Origin: Muricoccus roseus
GTDB taxonomy: Bacteria; Pseudomonadota; Alphaproteobacteria; Acetobacterales; Acetobacteraceae
Direction of reading: 5' to 3'
Assembly: GCF_900141905.1 (NCBI RefSeq)
Contig: NZ_FQZF01000007.1
Coordinates: forward strand, 124,001-188,000
DNA: 64,000 nt
Positions 17,135 through 28,673 of this stretch are shown one piece after another (within the stretch, counting starts at the first letter, position 1; each line of letters begins with the position of its first letter). The position numbers were made by a program, and so were the translations under genes. Below the pieces are notes generated by a model. The model was not told the origin of the DNA. It saw nothing but the letters and a program-made list of their open reading frames with translations, and did not search any database.

Positions 17135-17590
17135 TCACTGCCAGGTACGCGGCCCGAGGCTCGGTGCCTCGCGGCCGGTGTTCTCCTCATCCCGGCTCCA
17201 TCGCCCGCCGAGATAGGGCGGCATGTCGTCCCGCGGCGGCGCGGCGTTCCCCTCCGCGCCACTTCCATAGGGGGCGGGCTCCTCCTGGGGCCCGGGGGGG
17301 TTCCAGCCCGGCGGCGGATCGCCCGGCCGGGTGTCGTAGAGCGTTCCGGAGGGTGGCGCGTAGCCATAGGGGGCCTGGGCCGGCCGGTCCTCCGGGCGCC
17401 AGCCGGGCGGGGGCAGACCCTGCGGATAGGAGGGCGGCTGGTAGGACGGGGGTGGGTAGGGCTGGGGCTGGTAGGGGCCGGGGGGATAGCCATAGGCGCT
17501 GCCGGGGTAGTAGGCGCCCGACATGGGGGCCTCGCAGCCGGCGAGCAGCAGCGCCAGGCCGGCGGCGGGAAGCGCAAGGGCTCGGCGCAA
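17135..17590 (-). CDS. Pro/Tyr/Gly-rich lipoprotein
   Basis: A 151-residue protein with a signal peptide and lipobox (LALLLAGC). The mature part is low complexity, rich in PPGY, YPPP and QPPSYP units, and has no recognisable domain. Such proteins may sit in the outer membrane or be substrates for envelope cross-linking, but nothing here shows a function. It is convergent with the transglycosylase gene and the hairpin element abuts its stop. Confidence 0.65.
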   Translation of the reverse strand: MRRALALPAAGLALLLAGCEAPMSGAYYPGSAYGYPPGPYQPQPYPPPSYQPPSYPQGLPPPGWRPEDRPAQAPYGYAPPSGTLYDTRPGDPPPGWNPPGPQEEPAPYGSGAEGNAAPPRDDMPPYLGGRWSRDEENTGREAPSLGPRTWQ

Positions 17591-17692
17591 GGGGCAACTC
17601 CGGGTCTGGCGGGACGTGCTCCCGTTCTAACGGTTCCTCAAGGCGGAATTCAGCCGGGCTGATGGCCTTTTCTGGCCCGGGCCTCGCGAGGT

Positions 17693-18892
17693 TCAGCCGC
17701 CTTCCGCCCTCCGCTTGCCCCGGAGTGCCAGGCGCAGCGCCACCTGGCCCGTCAACGCAGCCCCCACCAGCACCAGCGAGGCCGCCAGCGCCGGGTCCTG
17801 CCCCAGCCCGGCCAGCCCCGAGCAGAGCGCCCCCACCGCCATCTGGATGAAGCCATAGATGCCGGAGGCGGAGCCGACGACGCGGGGGTTGAGGCTGATC
17901 GACTGCGCCAGCGCTGAAGGCCCGCCGACCCCGACGCATATGGTGAAGACGAACATGCACCCCATGGCTGAGGCCACCGAGAGCCACCCGGCCAGGACCA
18001 CGGCCAGCAGCGCCACGGTGGCAGCGAGGCTGACCGCCCCCGCCAGCCGCAGCACCCGGTCGATCGCCGCGCGCGCGATCAGCCGGCTCGCCAGCCAGTT
18101 CCCGATCGAGATCCCGATGATGAGAAGGGCCAGGTAGATCCCCGCCTCATGCTCCGGCCGCCCCAGTTCCCGGAAGATGAAGGGGGCGGAACCGAAGAAG
18201 GCGTAGGAGGCCGTGGTCATGCAGCCACCGCAGACGGCGTAGCCGAGAAAGACCGGGGAGCCGAGCAGCCGCAGATAGTCCCGCACCAGGGTGGGCCCGT
18301 CCGGCGGCGCGTCCCGCAGCCCCGTCTCCGGCAGCAGCCGCCAGGTGAAGGCGAGGTTGGCCACACCCAGCAGGCAGAGCAGCACCAGCGCCACCCGCCA
18401 GCCGGCCGTGGCGACCACCGCGCTGCCCAGCAGCGGCGCCAGCCCTGGCCCCACCGTCACCATCAGGTTCAACAGCGCCAGCCGCTGCGCCGCCAGCTTC
18501 GCCTCCGAGGTGTCGCGCACGATGGCGCGCCCGAGAACCAGCCCCGCACAGCCCCCGAGCGCCTGGAACAGCCGCGCGGCGATCAGCACCTCGGCATTCG
18601 GTGCGAGGCAGGCCACCAGCCCGGCCAGGGTGTAGAGGACCAGCCCGCCCACCAGCACCGGCCGCCGCCCGAAGCGGTCCGACAGCGGGCCATAGACCGG
18701 CTGGCCGAGCGCCAGTCCCAGCACATAGAGGCTGACGGTCAGCTGCATGGCGCCCGTGGTGGCGCCCAGGTCGATCGCCGCGCCGGGCAGCGCCGGCACG
18801 AAGAGATACATGCCCACGGTGCCGCTGAAGGTGATCAGCGCCAGCAGCCAGAGCGGGACGGATGGGCGGGGGGCCTCCGCGCCGGCGCTCAC
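17693..18892 (-). CDS. Bcr/CflA-type multidrug efflux MFS transporter
   Basis: A 399-residue 12-helix major facilitator. VYGPLSDRFGRRPVLVGGL is the loop 2-3 motif, and LFQALGGCAGLVLGRAIVRD is the Bcr/CflA family motif in helix 4, which favours drug:H+ antiport across the inner membrane. The start MSAGAEAPRPSVPLWLL is directly before the first helix. The gene is divergent from grpE with about 200 bp between them, and the substrate cannot be predicted. Confidence 0.88.
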   Translation of the reverse strand: MSAGAEAPRPSVPLWLLALITFSGTVGMYLFVPALPGAAIDLGATTGAMQLTVSLYVLGLALGQPVYGPLSDRFGRRPVLVGGLVLYTLAGLVACLAPNAEVLIAARLFQALGGCAGLVLGRAIVRDTSEAKLAAQRLALLNLMVTVGPGLAPLLGSAVVATAGWRVALVLLCLLGVANLAFTWRLLPETGLRDAPPDGPTLVRDYLRLLGSPVFLGYAVCGGCMTTASYAFFGSAPFIFRELGRPEHEAGIYLALLIIGISIGNWLASRLIARAAIDRVLRLAGAVSLAATVALLAVVLAGWLSVASAMGCMFVFTICVGVGGPSALAQSISLNPRVVGSASGIYGFIQMAVGALCSGLAGLGQDPALAASLVLVGAALTGQVALRLALRGKRRAEGG

Positions 18893-19095
18893 CTCCGCGG
18901 ACCTCCGCCCCCGGCCCTGGGTACAGGCGGAGCACTCGGCAGGGTCGAAGGGGCTTGCATCGGCCTATGGGAGACCAACCGATGCTGCGGCGCAACACGC
19001 CGGCACCCTCCTTCCGGCTTGTCCCGCCGCCTGCCGGACCCTAGGTGAAGCGCCGAGACGAGCCCTCCCGGGCCAGGAAAGACCAGAACCACCCG

Positions 19096-19650
19096 ATGAG
19101 CGACACCCCCCACCCGACCCCCGAAGCCGAATCCATGGCCGGCGCGACGGCCAGCCCCGAGGCCCCCGGCACCGAGGCCCAGGGCACGGACCTGACCGCC
19201 CAGCTCAACGAGATGCGCGACAAGTGGCTGCGCGCCGAGGCCGAGATGCAGAACCTCCGCAACCGCCACAAGCGCGAGCTGGAGGACGCCCGCAACTACG
19301 CCGTGACCAAGTTCGCGCGTGACGTGGCGGACACCGCCGAGAACCTCCGCCGCGGCCTGGACGCCCTGCCCCCGACGCCCGAGGGCGATGAAGGCCCCAT
19401 CGCCAAGCTGCGCGGCGGCTTCGAGGGCGTGGAGCGCGCGTTCATCGCGATGCTGGAGCGGCATGGGGTGAAGGCCGAGGACCCGGCCGGCAAGCCCTTC
19501 AACCCCGAGCTGCACCAGGCGATGGCCGAGCAGCCCGCGCCCGAGGGCGTGGAGCCCGGCACCGTGATCACCGCCTGGACCCCAGCCTGGACCATCAACG
19601 GCCGCCTGCTGAAGCCCGCCATGGTGGTGGTCGCCGGAAAGGCTGGTTAA
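19096..19650 (+). CDS. grpE: nucleotide exchange factor GrpE
   Basis: GrpE releases ADP from DnaK. The 184-residue protein has a disordered acidic start, a long coiled coil (LRAEAEMQNLRNRHKRELEDARNYA), the central GVKAEDPAGKPFNPELHQAM and the C-terminal beta-wing ending GRLLKPAMVVV, which match the family. ATG 19096 gives a normal N-terminus; an earlier in-frame ATG at 19045 would add a basic stretch not typical of GrpE. It is the first gene of a grpE-dnaK-dnaJ cluster. Confidence 0.94.
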   Translation: MSDTPHPTPEAESMAGATASPEAPGTEAQGTDLTAQLNEMRDKWLRAEAEMQNLRNRHKRELEDARNYAVTKFARDVADTAENLRRGLDALPPTPEGDEGPIAKLRGGFEGVERAFIAMLERHGVKAEDPAGKPFNPELHQAMAEQPAPEGVEPGTVITAWTPAWTINGRLLKPAMVVVAGKAG

Positions 19651-19663
19651 CCTGCTTAAATCT

Positions 19664-19731
19664 GGGGCAGTGGGGTCTTGTCCCGCGCCCTGCCCCTGAA
19701 TACATCGAGGGCCGACGGGGCGAGCCCCGTC
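19664..19731. terminator. two hairpins between grpE and dnaK
   Basis: GGGGCAG at 19664-19670 pairs with CTGCCCC at 19690-19696, and GACGGGG (19714-19720) pairs with CCCCGTC (19725-19731). They may end or attenuate grpE transcription or act in the dnaK leader; no long T-run follows, so the role is uncertain. Confidence 0.4.
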
Positions 19732-19819
19732 CCCCAACCCCATCCGCGTTGAACAATGGGGCCGCGCACGGTGCCTGACTCTGGGCCGTGCCCCGGCCGC
19801 CGCGAAGGAGAGTGAACGG

Positions 19820-21757
<1,938 letters not shown>

Positions 21758-21782
21758 TCGCCCTTGCGGTAAGGAGAACGAG

Positions 21783-21814
21783 GCGCCCGGCATCGCGAGA
21801 AGCGGGCCGGGCGC
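21783..21814 (+). terminator. intrinsic terminator between dnaK and dnaJ
   Basis: GCGCCCGG (21783-21790) pairs with CCGGGCGC (21807-21814) and is followed directly by TTTCTCTTT. It lies 25 bp after the dnaK stop and would reduce but perhaps not abolish readthrough to dnaJ. Confidence 0.7.
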
Positions 21815-21883
21815 TTTCTCTTTGCGGCACCACCCCCGAATGCAACCCTACAGGGCGCGGACGCGCCCCGCACGGGAACCAAG

Positions 21884-23032
21884 ATGGCCAAGCGTGATTA
21901 TTACGAGGTGCTGGGCGTCCCCCGCGACGCGAATGAGGACGCGCTGAAGAAGGCGTTCCGCAAGCTCGCCATGCAGCACCACCCCGACCGCAATCCGGGG
22001 GACAAGGCGGCCGAGGCGAAGTTCAAGGAATGCAACGAGGCCTATGACGTCCTGAAGGACGCCGAGAAGCGCGCGGCCTATGACCGCTACGGCCATGCCG
22101 CCTTCGAGAACGGCGGCGGGGGTGGCGGCGGCAACCCCTTCGGCGGCGGCTTCGGCGGCAGCGGGTTCGAGGACATCTTCGAGCAGATGTTCGGCAACCT
22201 CGGCGGCCGGCGCGGCGGGGGCGGTCAGGCCAGCGGCCGCGGCTCCGACCTGCGCACCGAGGTGACGATCACGCTGGAGGAAGCCTTCGCCGGCACGAAG
22301 ACGACCATTCGCGTCCCCTCCTCCGTCAGCTGCGACAACTGCTCCGGCACCGGCGCGGAAGGCGGCAAGCCGCAGACCGAGACCTGCCCGACCTGCAAGG
22401 GCGCGGGCAAAGTGCGCGCGCAGTCCGGCTTCTTCCTGGTGGAGCGCGCCTGCCCCACCTGCGGCGGCGCCGGGCGCAGCATCAAGAACCCCTGCAAGGT
22501 CTGCCACGGCGCCGGCCGCGTGCAGAAGGACCGCAACCTCAACGTCACCATCCCCGCAGGCGTCGAGGAAGGCACGCGCATCCGCCTGGCCGGCGAAGGC
22601 GAGGCGGGGCTGCGCGGCGCACCGGCCGGCGACCTCTATGTCGATATCGGCATCAAGCCCCACCCGATCTTCCAGCGGGAGGGGAACAACATCTTCATCC
22701 GCGTGCCGCTCCGCATGACGCAGGCGGCACTGGGCGGCACGGTGGAGGTGCCGAGCATCGATGGCGGCCGCGCCCGCGTCTCCATCCCCACCGGCACCCA
22801 GGCAGGCGACCAGTTCCGCCTGCGCGGCAAGGGCTTCTCCGTGCTCCGCAGCGCAACCCGCGGCGATATGTACGTCCAGGTCTCCGTGGAAACCCCGCAG
22901 AACCTGACGGCGAAGCAGCGCGAGCTGCTGGAGCAGTTCGAGGCGGAGGCCGAGGCGAACAGCCGCACCAGCCCGGAAAGCGAGGGCTTCTTCAGCCGTG
23001 TGAAGGAGTTCTGGGAAGGGTTGGGGCGGTAA
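21884..23032 (+). CDS. dnaJ: co-chaperone DnaJ (Hsp40, class A)
   Basis: DnaJ delivers unfolded clients to DnaK and stimulates its ATPase. The J domain (residues 1-70) has the HPD triad in [11 protein letters not shown] Gly/Phe-rich segment follows, then four CxxCxGxG zinc motifs ([32 protein letters not shown]) in residues about 145-215 and the C-terminal client-binding domain. At 382 residues it is full length. A hairpin element lies directly after it. Confidence 0.97.
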   Translation: MAKRDYYEVLGVPRDANEDALKKAFRKLAMQHHPDRNPGDKAAEAKFKECNEAYDVLKDAEKRAAYDRYGHAAFENGGGGGGGNPFGGGFGGSGFEDIFEQMFGNLGGRRGGGGQASGRGSDLRTEVTITLEEAFAGTKTTIRVPSSVSCDNCSGTGAEGGKPQTETCPTCKGAGKVRAQSGFFLVERACPTCGGAGRSIKNPCKVCHGAGRVQKDRNLNVTIPAGVEEGTRIRLAGEGEAGLRGAPAGDLYVDIGIKPHPIFQREGNNIFIRVPLRMTQAALGGTVEVPSIDGGRARVSIPTGTQAGDQFRLRGKGFSVLRSATRGDMYVQVSVETPQNLTAKQRELLEQFEAEAEANSRTSPESEGFFSRVKEFWEGLGR

Positions 23033-23037
23033 GGGAA

Positions 23038-23281
23038 GGGAAGGGCTCCGCCCTTCACCCGCCAAGGGCCTGAGGCCCTTGGAACCCCGTCTGACTGCCG
23101 TGGATACCCCGGATTGAAGGGGTCTCTGGGTGAAGGGGATTGATCCTGCGCTTGCAGTCGCCTGAGGTCTTAGACCTCAGGCGCACCGTCAGCCCCGTGA
23201 TTCCAAACTTCCAAAAGAAGATGATGGTGAGGGGTCCGGGGAGAGGAAGAATTCCTTCTTCCTCTCCCCGGGACAGACCGT
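23038..23281 (-). repeat. multi-hairpin intergenic element, copy B
   Basis: Same element as copy A but in reverse orientation: P4 (AAGGGC / GCCCTT), P3 (CCAAGGGCC TGA GGCCCTTGG), conserved CTGACTGCCGTGGATACC, P2 (CCTGAGGTCT / AGACCTCAGG), then P1 (GGGGAGAGGAAGAA stem). It fills the gap between the convergent dnaJ and CocE-type hydrolase genes. P2 and the outer pair of P4 differ from copy A by paired changes. Confidence 0.9.
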
Positions 23282-23291
23282 CAGCCCAGAA

Positions 23292-25106
23292 TCACCCCAG
23301 CGGCAGTTCCAAAGCCGAGGCCCGTTCCCCGCCCCGAAGCAGATTCAGCACTGGCGGCCGCCCATGCGGAACCTGCACGCAGTGGTCCGCATCCGCCCCC
23401 GCCACCGAGAGCCGGATCCGGCTGCCCGTGGCGAAGCGCCAGGCCACCGGCAGCAGCGGCACGCGGATGCGCACCGCCTCTCCCGGCACCAGCGGCGCCG
23501 CGTCCTCCCGGCGGAAGCTGCGGAAGGGCCAGGTGGTGCGATAGGTTTCGGGCGCCGGGCTTTCCTTGCGGTGCAGGGCCCGCAGCAGGCCTTCCGTCAC
23601 GTAGCGCACCGTCCCATCCGCCTCGACTTCGGAGAGGTAGACGAAGAGTGCCGCGTCCGGCTCGCTGGATTGCAGCCACAGCTCCGCCACGCCATGCCCC
23701 GCCAGCTCCTGCGCCGAGGCCAGGGGCGCCGAGGTCCAGGAGAGCATCCCGGCCGACCGCTCCGCCCAGTCGGCGTAATAGGTGGTGCTGTTGATGCCCG
23801 CGATGCGCTCGTAGCGCGTGCCGTTGCCGGTGCCCGCCGCGAAATCCGCCCGCGTCTCGTCGCTGCCGGCCTCGCCCGCCTCCATCCCCAGCGCGCCGCC
23901 GGCGCCGAGGAACAGCCGCTCCGTCTCCACCACCGGCGGCCAGGCCTGGGCCGAGCGCCATTCCTCCGCATGCAGGGCGAAGTAGTGCACCCGCGCCTCG
24001 CCACGCAGCCCGGTGTCCTGCCCCATCAGGTATTCGTCGAAGAAGCGCAGCAGCGCGCCCAGCAGGTCGAAATCCGGCGTCATGCCGCTCCGCCAGGGCG
24101 AGACGTTGCAGCGCGCCCCGTGGTCCCAGGGCCCGAGCAGCAGGTGCACCGGGTTCTCGCGCAGGGTCAGGAAGCGCGAGATGGCGCCGTTGGCGTAGCC
24201 CGCCCCATCCATCCAGCCTGAGACGGCCATCACCGCCACATCCGGCCGGATGCCCGGGCTCACGGAATAGGGGCTGAAGGAGGCCGAGCTGAAGGAGGGG
24301 TCATAGGGCAGCGCCTCCTCGCGGAAGCGGAACTCCCCCATGAAATCCGGCTGCCGGAAGTTGCCGAGATGCTCGTGAATGGCCTGCGCCAGCAGCGCCC
24401 CGTCCGGGTCCTCGTCCACCGGATGCGGCCCGCGCAGGTCGGGGTTGGCGTAGTAGACGTAGTTCTTCAGCAGGTCGCGCCGGTCATGGTCCATGGCGAC
24501 CATCAGCGCGTCATAGCTCCGCGCCAGCTCCTTCAGCAGGATGCCGCCGGGGTAGTAGTTGTCGGCATAGGTGTCCCACACGGCGAAGAGCGGCGCGATC
24601 GCCTTCACGGCCGGGTGCCCCGTGCTGGCGAGGAAGTCGGAGGCCGCGCCGGGATAGGAGATGCCCGTCGCCCCCACGCGCCCGTCGGACCAGTCCTGCG
24701 CCACGATCCAGTCGGTGATCTCGCGGCTGTCCTCGCGCTCCTTGGGAGAGCGGAAGCTATCGCGCGTGCCGAAGCTGGCGCCCGTGCCGCGCACGTCCAC
24801 CACCACCACGGCATAGCCCCGCGGCACGAGGTAGCGGATGAACTTGCCCGCGTTCGGAACGGCGTCGGCGTCGCTCCCCTCCGCCACGGCGAAGCGGCGA
24901 TAGTAGGGCGTGAGGATCAGCACCGCCGGCACGGGCCCCGTGGCCCCCTCCGGCAGCCAGACATCCACCGCGATCCGGCACCCGTCGCGCATGGTCAAGT
25001 AGCGCGAGGCCGGCCGGGCCGGCAGCGCGAACTCCACCGCGCGCGATGCGGCGTATTGCGAAGGCGCGACCCGCCAGGCCCCGCCCTTCAGGTCCCCATC
25101 CGACAC
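23292..25106 (-). CDS. CocE/NonD-family alpha/beta hydrolase (X-Pro dipeptidyl-peptidase S15 fold)
   Basis: A 604-residue hydrolase. The S15 domain has the oxyanion region LILTPYYRRF, the family segment VVVVDVRGTGASFGTRDSF and the nucleophile elbow TGISYPGA (Ser near residue 150), with a candidate catalytic His in LLGPWDHGAR. The C-terminal third is the jelly-roll domain of the family (LWLQSSEPDAALFVYLSEVE). Members hydrolyse esters or amides, for instance cocaine esterase; the true substrate is unknown. No signal peptide is present. It lies 12 bp after gshB on the same strand. Confidence 0.85.
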   Translation of the reverse strand: MSDGDLKGGAWRVAPSQYAASRAVEFALPARPASRYLTMRDGCRIAVDVWLPEGATGPVPAVLILTPYYRRFAVAEGSDADAVPNAGKFIRYLVPRGYAVVVVDVRGTGASFGTRDSFRSPKEREDSREITDWIVAQDWSDGRVGATGISYPGAASDFLASTGHPAVKAIAPLFAVWDTYADNYYPGGILLKELARSYDALMVAMDHDRRDLLKNYVYYANPDLRGPHPVDEDPDGALLAQAIHEHLGNFRQPDFMGEFRFREEALPYDPSFSSASFSPYSVSPGIRPDVAVMAVSGWMDGAGYANGAISRFLTLRENPVHLLLGPWDHGARCNVSPWRSGMTPDFDLLGALLRFFDEYLMGQDTGLRGEARVHYFALHAEEWRSAQAWPPVVETERLFLGAGGALGMEAGEAGSDETRADFAAGTGNGTRYERIAGINSTTYYADWAERSAGMLSWTSAPLASAQELAGHGVAELWLQSSEPDAALFVYLSEVEADGTVRYVTEGLLRALHRKESPAPETYRTTWPFRSFRREDAAPLVPGEAVRIRVPLLPVAWRFATGSRIRLSVAGADADHCVQVPHGRPPVLNLLRGGERASALELPLG

Positions 25107-25118
25107 GTCCCGCGCTCC

Positions 25119-26066
25119 CTACCGCTTCGCCTCGATCGCATCCCAGATCGCCTTTTCCAGATGCACGCCATCGAAGCGCGCCACTTCCTGCAGGCCGGTG
25201 GGGGAGGTGACGTTGATCTCCGTGAGGTAGCCGCCGATCACGTCGATCCCGACGAAGATCATGCCGCGCTTGCGCAGCTCCGGCCCGATCGCCGCGCAGA
25301 TCTCCTTCTCGCGGTCGGTCAGCACGGTCTGCACCGCCTTGCCGCCCACATGCATGTTGGACCGCGCCTCGCCCTCCGCCGGCACGCGGTTGATGGCGCC
25401 CAGCGCCTCGCCATCCACGAGGATGATGCGCTTGTCGCCCTGCCGCACGGCGGGGACGTATTTCTGGATCACCAGCGGCTCGCGCGAGCGCTCGGTGAAC
25501 ATCTCGATGAGGGAGTTCATGTTGGGGTCGTCGGGCCGCAGGTGGAACACGCCCGCGCCGCCATTGCCGAACAGCGGCTTGATGATGATGTCCCCGTGCG
25601 TCTCGCGGAACCGCGCGATGCGGCGGCGGTCCGCCGTCACCAGCGTCTCCGGCATCAGGTCCGGGAAATGGGTGACGAAGAGCTTCTCCGGCGCGTTCCG
25701 CACGCTGGCCGGGTCGTTCACCACCAGCGTCCTGGGGTGGATGTGCTCCAGGATGTGGGTGGCCGTGATGTAGGCCATGTCGAAGGGCGGATCCTGGCGC
25801 ATCAGCACCACGTCCACGTCCCGGCCCAGATCCAGCTCCACCGGGTCGCCGAAGGTGAAGTGGTCGCCCTTCACGCGGCGCACCTCCACCGGATGCGCCC
25901 AGGCCGTCACCCGCCCGGCATCCAGCGCCAGGTCCTTCACATGGTAGTGCCAGAGCGCATGGCCGCGCGCCTGCGCCTCCAGCATGAGGACGAAGGTGCT
26001 GTCCCCCTCGATCCCGATGCTCTCCATCGGGTCCATCTGCACCGCCACCCGCAGGGTCTTCGCCAT
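25119..26066 (-). CDS. gshB: glutathione synthetase
   Basis: GshB joins gamma-glutamylcysteine and glycine with ATP, the second step of glutathione synthesis. The 315-residue enzyme shows [13 protein letters not shown] at the start, [14 protein letters not shown], the ATP-grasp segment [14 protein letters not shown] and [20 protein letters not shown] near the C-terminus. ATG 26066 begins exactly at the family N-terminus; the frame upstream is open but not protein-like. It probably shares a transcript with the CocE-type hydrolase. Confidence 0.95.
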   Translation of the reverse strand: MAKTLRVAVQMDPMESIGIEGDSTFVLMLEAQARGHALWHYHVKDLALDAGRVTAWAHPVEVRRVKGDHFTFGDPVELDLGRDVDVVLMRQDPPFDMAYITATHILEHIHPRTLVVNDPASVRNAPEKLFVTHFPDLMPETLVTADRRRIARFRETHGDIIIKPLFGNGGAGVFHLRPDDPNMNSLIEMFTERSREPLVIQKYVPAVRQGDKRIILVDGEALGAINRVPAEGEARSNMHVGGKAVQTVLTDREKEICAAIGPELRKRGMIFVGIDVIGGYLTEINVTSPTGLQEVARFDGVHLEKAIWDAIEAKR

Positions 26067-26194
26067 GGCCGTCCATCCGTGATCGCGTTCGGCGCTTTGG
26101 TGGCATCCCTCGCGGCGCCGCGCCAGGGGGGCACCGGGGTGACGCCATGCGAGCCCCGCCCCATACCAGGGACCACCCAGGGAGAGAGCACTGC

Positions 26195-27127
26195 ATGGAC
26201 CCGCAGGACGCATGCCGCATCGCCATCATCGGCCTCGGCAAGGTGGCGCGGGACCGGCATGTGGATGCCATCTCCCGCGCGCCCGGCGCACGGCTCGCCG
26301 CCACGGCCGATCCCCAGGCCTCGCTGCCCGGCATTCCCGCCTTCCCCTCGCTGGAAGCCCTCCTCGCCTCCGGCACCGGCTTCGACGCCGTCGCTCTCTG
26401 CACGCCGCCCGCGATCCGCACCCGCCTCGCCGCCGCGGCGCTCGCGGCCGGCAAGCATGTGCTGCTGGAGAAGCCCCCCGGCGCGACGGTCGCGGAGGTG
26501 ACGGCGCTGACGCACCTCGCCCACCGCCAACACCGGACCCTCTACGCCACCTGGCATTCCCGCCACGCACCCGCCGTGGAACCCGCCCGCGCCCGCCTCG
26601 CCACCCGCCGCATCCGCGCCATCCGCATCGACTGGAAGGAGGATGTCCGCCACTGGCATCCCGGCCAGGACTGGATCTGGGAACCCGGCGGATTCGGCGT
26701 CTTCGACCCCGGCATCAATGCGCTCTCGATCCTCACCCGGATCCTGCCCCGGCCGGTCTTCGTCACGGATGCCGAGTTGCTCCTTCCCGCGAACCGCGCC
26801 ACCCCCATCGCCGCCCATCTCCGCTTCACCGACACCGAGGGCCTGGACGGCCGCGCGGCCTTCGACTGGCGCCCCACCGGCCCGGAGGACTGGACCATCC
26901 GGATCGAGACGGATGAAGGCCCGCTCGCGATCGAGCGCGGCGGCCGCCGGCTGCTGGAGGGCGGGCTGTTGCTGCTGGACCAGCCCAAGGCCGAGTATCC
27001 CGCGATCTACAGCCGCTTCACCGCCCTGGCCGGTCAGGGTGCTTCCGAGGTGGACCTCGCGCCCCTGGCCCTCGTGGCTGATACCTTCCTCCTCAGCCGC
27101 CGCCACACGGTCGAGGCGTTCCACTGA
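26195..27127 (+). CDS. Gfo/Idh/MocA-family dehydrogenase, D-galactose 1-dehydrogenase-like
   Basis: The 310-residue enzyme has an N-terminal Rossmann domain ([19 protein letters not shown]) and the EKPP motif ([15 protein letters not shown]), whose Lys is catalytic in the family. The C-terminal domain contains [18 protein letters not shown], which resembles galactose/arabinose 1-dehydrogenases that start oxidative (De Ley-Doudoroff type) sugar breakdown. The exact sugar is inference. ATG 26195 is chosen because it is close to the NAD(P) motif. It is divergent from gshB, 128 bp away, and precedes aroE by 44 bp. Confidence 0.8.
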   Translation: MDPQDACRIAIIGLGKVARDRHVDAISRAPGARLAATADPQASLPGIPAFPSLEALLASGTGFDAVALCTPPAIRTRLAAAALAAGKHVLLEKPPGATVAEVTALTHLAHRQHRTLYATWHSRHAPAVEPARARLATRRIRAIRIDWKEDVRHWHPGQDWIWEPGGFGVFDPGINALSILTRILPRPVFVTDAELLLPANRATPIAAHLRFTDTEGLDGRAAFDWRPTGPEDWTIRIETDEGPLAIERGGRRLLEGGLLLLDQPKAEYPAIYSRFTALAGQGASEVDLAPLALVADTFLLSRRHTVEAFH

Positions 27128-27171
27128 ACGCCCGCCCTGACGCGCCCGCCCGCCTGCGCTATCCCTGCCCC

Positions 27172-28035
27172 ATGCAGCCCGAGCCCCGCACCCTCACTGG
27201 CAAGACACGACTGGCGGGCCTTCTCGGCTGGCCCGTCTCCCATTCCCGCTCGCCCCGACTGCACGGCATCTGGCTGGCCCGCCACGGCATCGACGGCGCC
27301 TATGTTCCTCTGCCCGTCGCGCCGGAACGCTTCCCCACGGCCATGCGCGCCCTGGCCGATCTCGGCTTCCGCGGCGCCAACGTCACCATCCCCCATAAGG
27401 AAGCCGCCCTCGCCGCCTGCGACATCGTGGAGGAGGAGGCCCGCCGCATCGGCGCCGTGAACACGCTGGTGTTCCGTGAGGACGGCCGGATCGAGGGCTG
27501 GAACACCGATGGCTGGGGCTTCCTCGAAAGCCTGCGGGAACAGGCGCCGGAGTTCCACGTGAAACGCGGCCCCGCCGTCATCCTCGGCGCGGGCGGCGGT
27601 GCCCGGGCGGTGGCCCATGCGCTGCTCTCGGCCGGTTGCCCTCGCCTCACCCTCGTGAACCGCAGCCCCGCCCGGGCCGAGGCGCTGGCGGCCGAGCTCT
27701 CGGCCCATGGCGCCGCCGTCGAGGTCGCCACCGCCCCGCCACTGGAAGAGGCTGCCCTGCTGGTGAACACGACCAGCCAGGGCATGCAGGGCCAGCCGCC
27801 GCTCGCCATCGACCTCGCCCCCCTGCCCGCCGGGGCGGTGGTCGCCGATATCGTCTATGTGCCGCTCGAAACCCCGCTCCTCGCCGCCGCCCGCGCCCGT
27901 GGCCTGAGGGGCGTGGACGGGCTGGGCATGCTCCTCCACCAGGGCCGGCGCGGCTTCCAGGCCTGGTTCGGCGCCATGCCCTCGGTGGATGCCGAGCTGC
28001 GCGGCCTCATCGCGGCGGACATCCCGCCCCGATGA
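27172..28035 (+). CDS. aroE: shikimate dehydrogenase
   Basis: AroE reduces 3-dehydroshikimate to shikimate with NADPH in aromatic amino acid synthesis. The 287-residue protein has the shikimate-binding GWPVSHSRSPRLHG, catalytic Lys in NVTIPHKEAAL, Asp in WNTDGWGF, the NADP loop LGAGGGARAVAHAL with NRSPARAE, and the C-terminal DGLGMLLHQGRRGFQ. It overlaps coaE by four bases. A parS-like site is embedded at codons for Phe-His-Val-Lys-Arg, between the two domains. Confidence 0.96.
   Translation: MQPEPRTLTGKTRLAGLLGWPVSHSRSPRLHGIWLARHGIDGAYVPLPVAPERFPTAMRALADLGFRGANVTIPHKEAALAACDIVEEEARRIGAVNTLVFREDGRIEGWNTDGWGFLESLREQAPEFHVKRGPAVILGAGGGARAVAHALLSAGCPRLTLVNRSPARAEALAAELSAHGAAVEVATAPPLEEAALLVNTTSQGMQGQPPLAIDLAPLPAGAVVADIVYVPLETPLLAAARARGLRGVDGLGMLLHQGRRGFQAWFGAMPSVDAELRGLIAADIPPR
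27551..27566. promoter_or_regulatory. parS: parS centromere-like site 3 (inside aroE)
   Basis: AGTTCCACGTGAAACG keeps the parS core GTTNCACGTGAAAC at 27552-27565, with C at the position that is free in the Bacillus consensus. It breaks palindromy at one base pair relative to sites 1 and 2, so binding may be weaker. Confidence 0.65.
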
Positions 28036-28631
28036 AGGTCTGGGCCCTTACCGGCGGCATCGGCATGGGCAAGTCCACCGCCACCGCCACGCTGCGCCGC
28101 CTGCACATCCCGGTCTTCGACGCCGATGCGGCCGTGCACCGGCTCCAGGGCCCCGGCGGGGCGGCGGTGCGCCCCATCGAGGCCGCCTTCCCCGGAACCA
28201 CCCGCCCCACGCCCCGGGGGCCCCGCGTGGACCGCGAGGCGCTGCGCCGGGCCGTGCTGGGCAACGAACCCGCCTTGCGCCGGCTGGAGGCCATCGTGCA
28301 TCCTCTCGTCCGGCTGGAGGAGAAGCGCTTCCTCGCCGCCGCGCGCCGCCGGGGGGAGCGCCTGGCCGTGCTGGATGTCCCCCTTCTGTTCGAAACAGGC
28401 GGGGAGAAGCGTGTAGACGAGGTGGTGGTCGTCACCGCCCCGCCCGCCATCCAGCGCGCCCGCGTCCTCCGCCGCCCGGGCATGACGGAGGAGCGGCTGA
28501 AGGCCATCCTCGCGCGCCAGGTGCCCGATGCACTCCGCCGCCGGCGGGCGGACCATCTCATCCACACCGGCCTCTCCCGCCACCACGCCCAGCGGGCGGT
28601 GCGCCGGCTGGTCACGCCGCCCGCGCGCTGA
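28032..28631 (+). CDS. coaE: dephospho-CoA kinase
   Basis: CoaE phosphorylates dephospho-CoA, the last step of coenzyme A synthesis. The 199-residue protein starts WALTGGIGMGKSTATATL (P-loop), has IPVFDADAAVHRL, DVPLLFETGGEKRVDEVVVV and the RRPGMTEERLKAILARQVP lid. Its ATG overlaps the aroE stop (ATGA), so the two are translationally coupled, as in the Caulobacter maf-aroE-coaE-dnaQ order. Here dnaQ has moved about 7 kb away onto the other strand. Confidence 0.95.
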   Translation: MKVWALTGGIGMGKSTATATLRRLHIPVFDADAAVHRLQGPGGAAVRPIEAAFPGTTRPTPRGPRVDREALRRAVLGNEPALRRLEAIVHPLVRLEEKRFLAAARRRGERLAVLDVPLLFETGGEKRVDEVVVVTAPPAIQRARVLRRPGMTEERLKAILARQVPDALRRRRADHLIHTGLSRHHAQRAVRRLVTPPAR

Positions 28632-28673
28632 TTCCCCTTCCCAAGGCCGGGCCCCTCGCCTCACACTTCCGTG

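Noticed and set aside
19677-19705. CTTG-N17-GAATACAT as a heat-shock (RpoH) promoter of dnaK
   Set aside because: The -10 part does not fit the alphaproteobacterial consensus well enough and it overlaps a hairpin.
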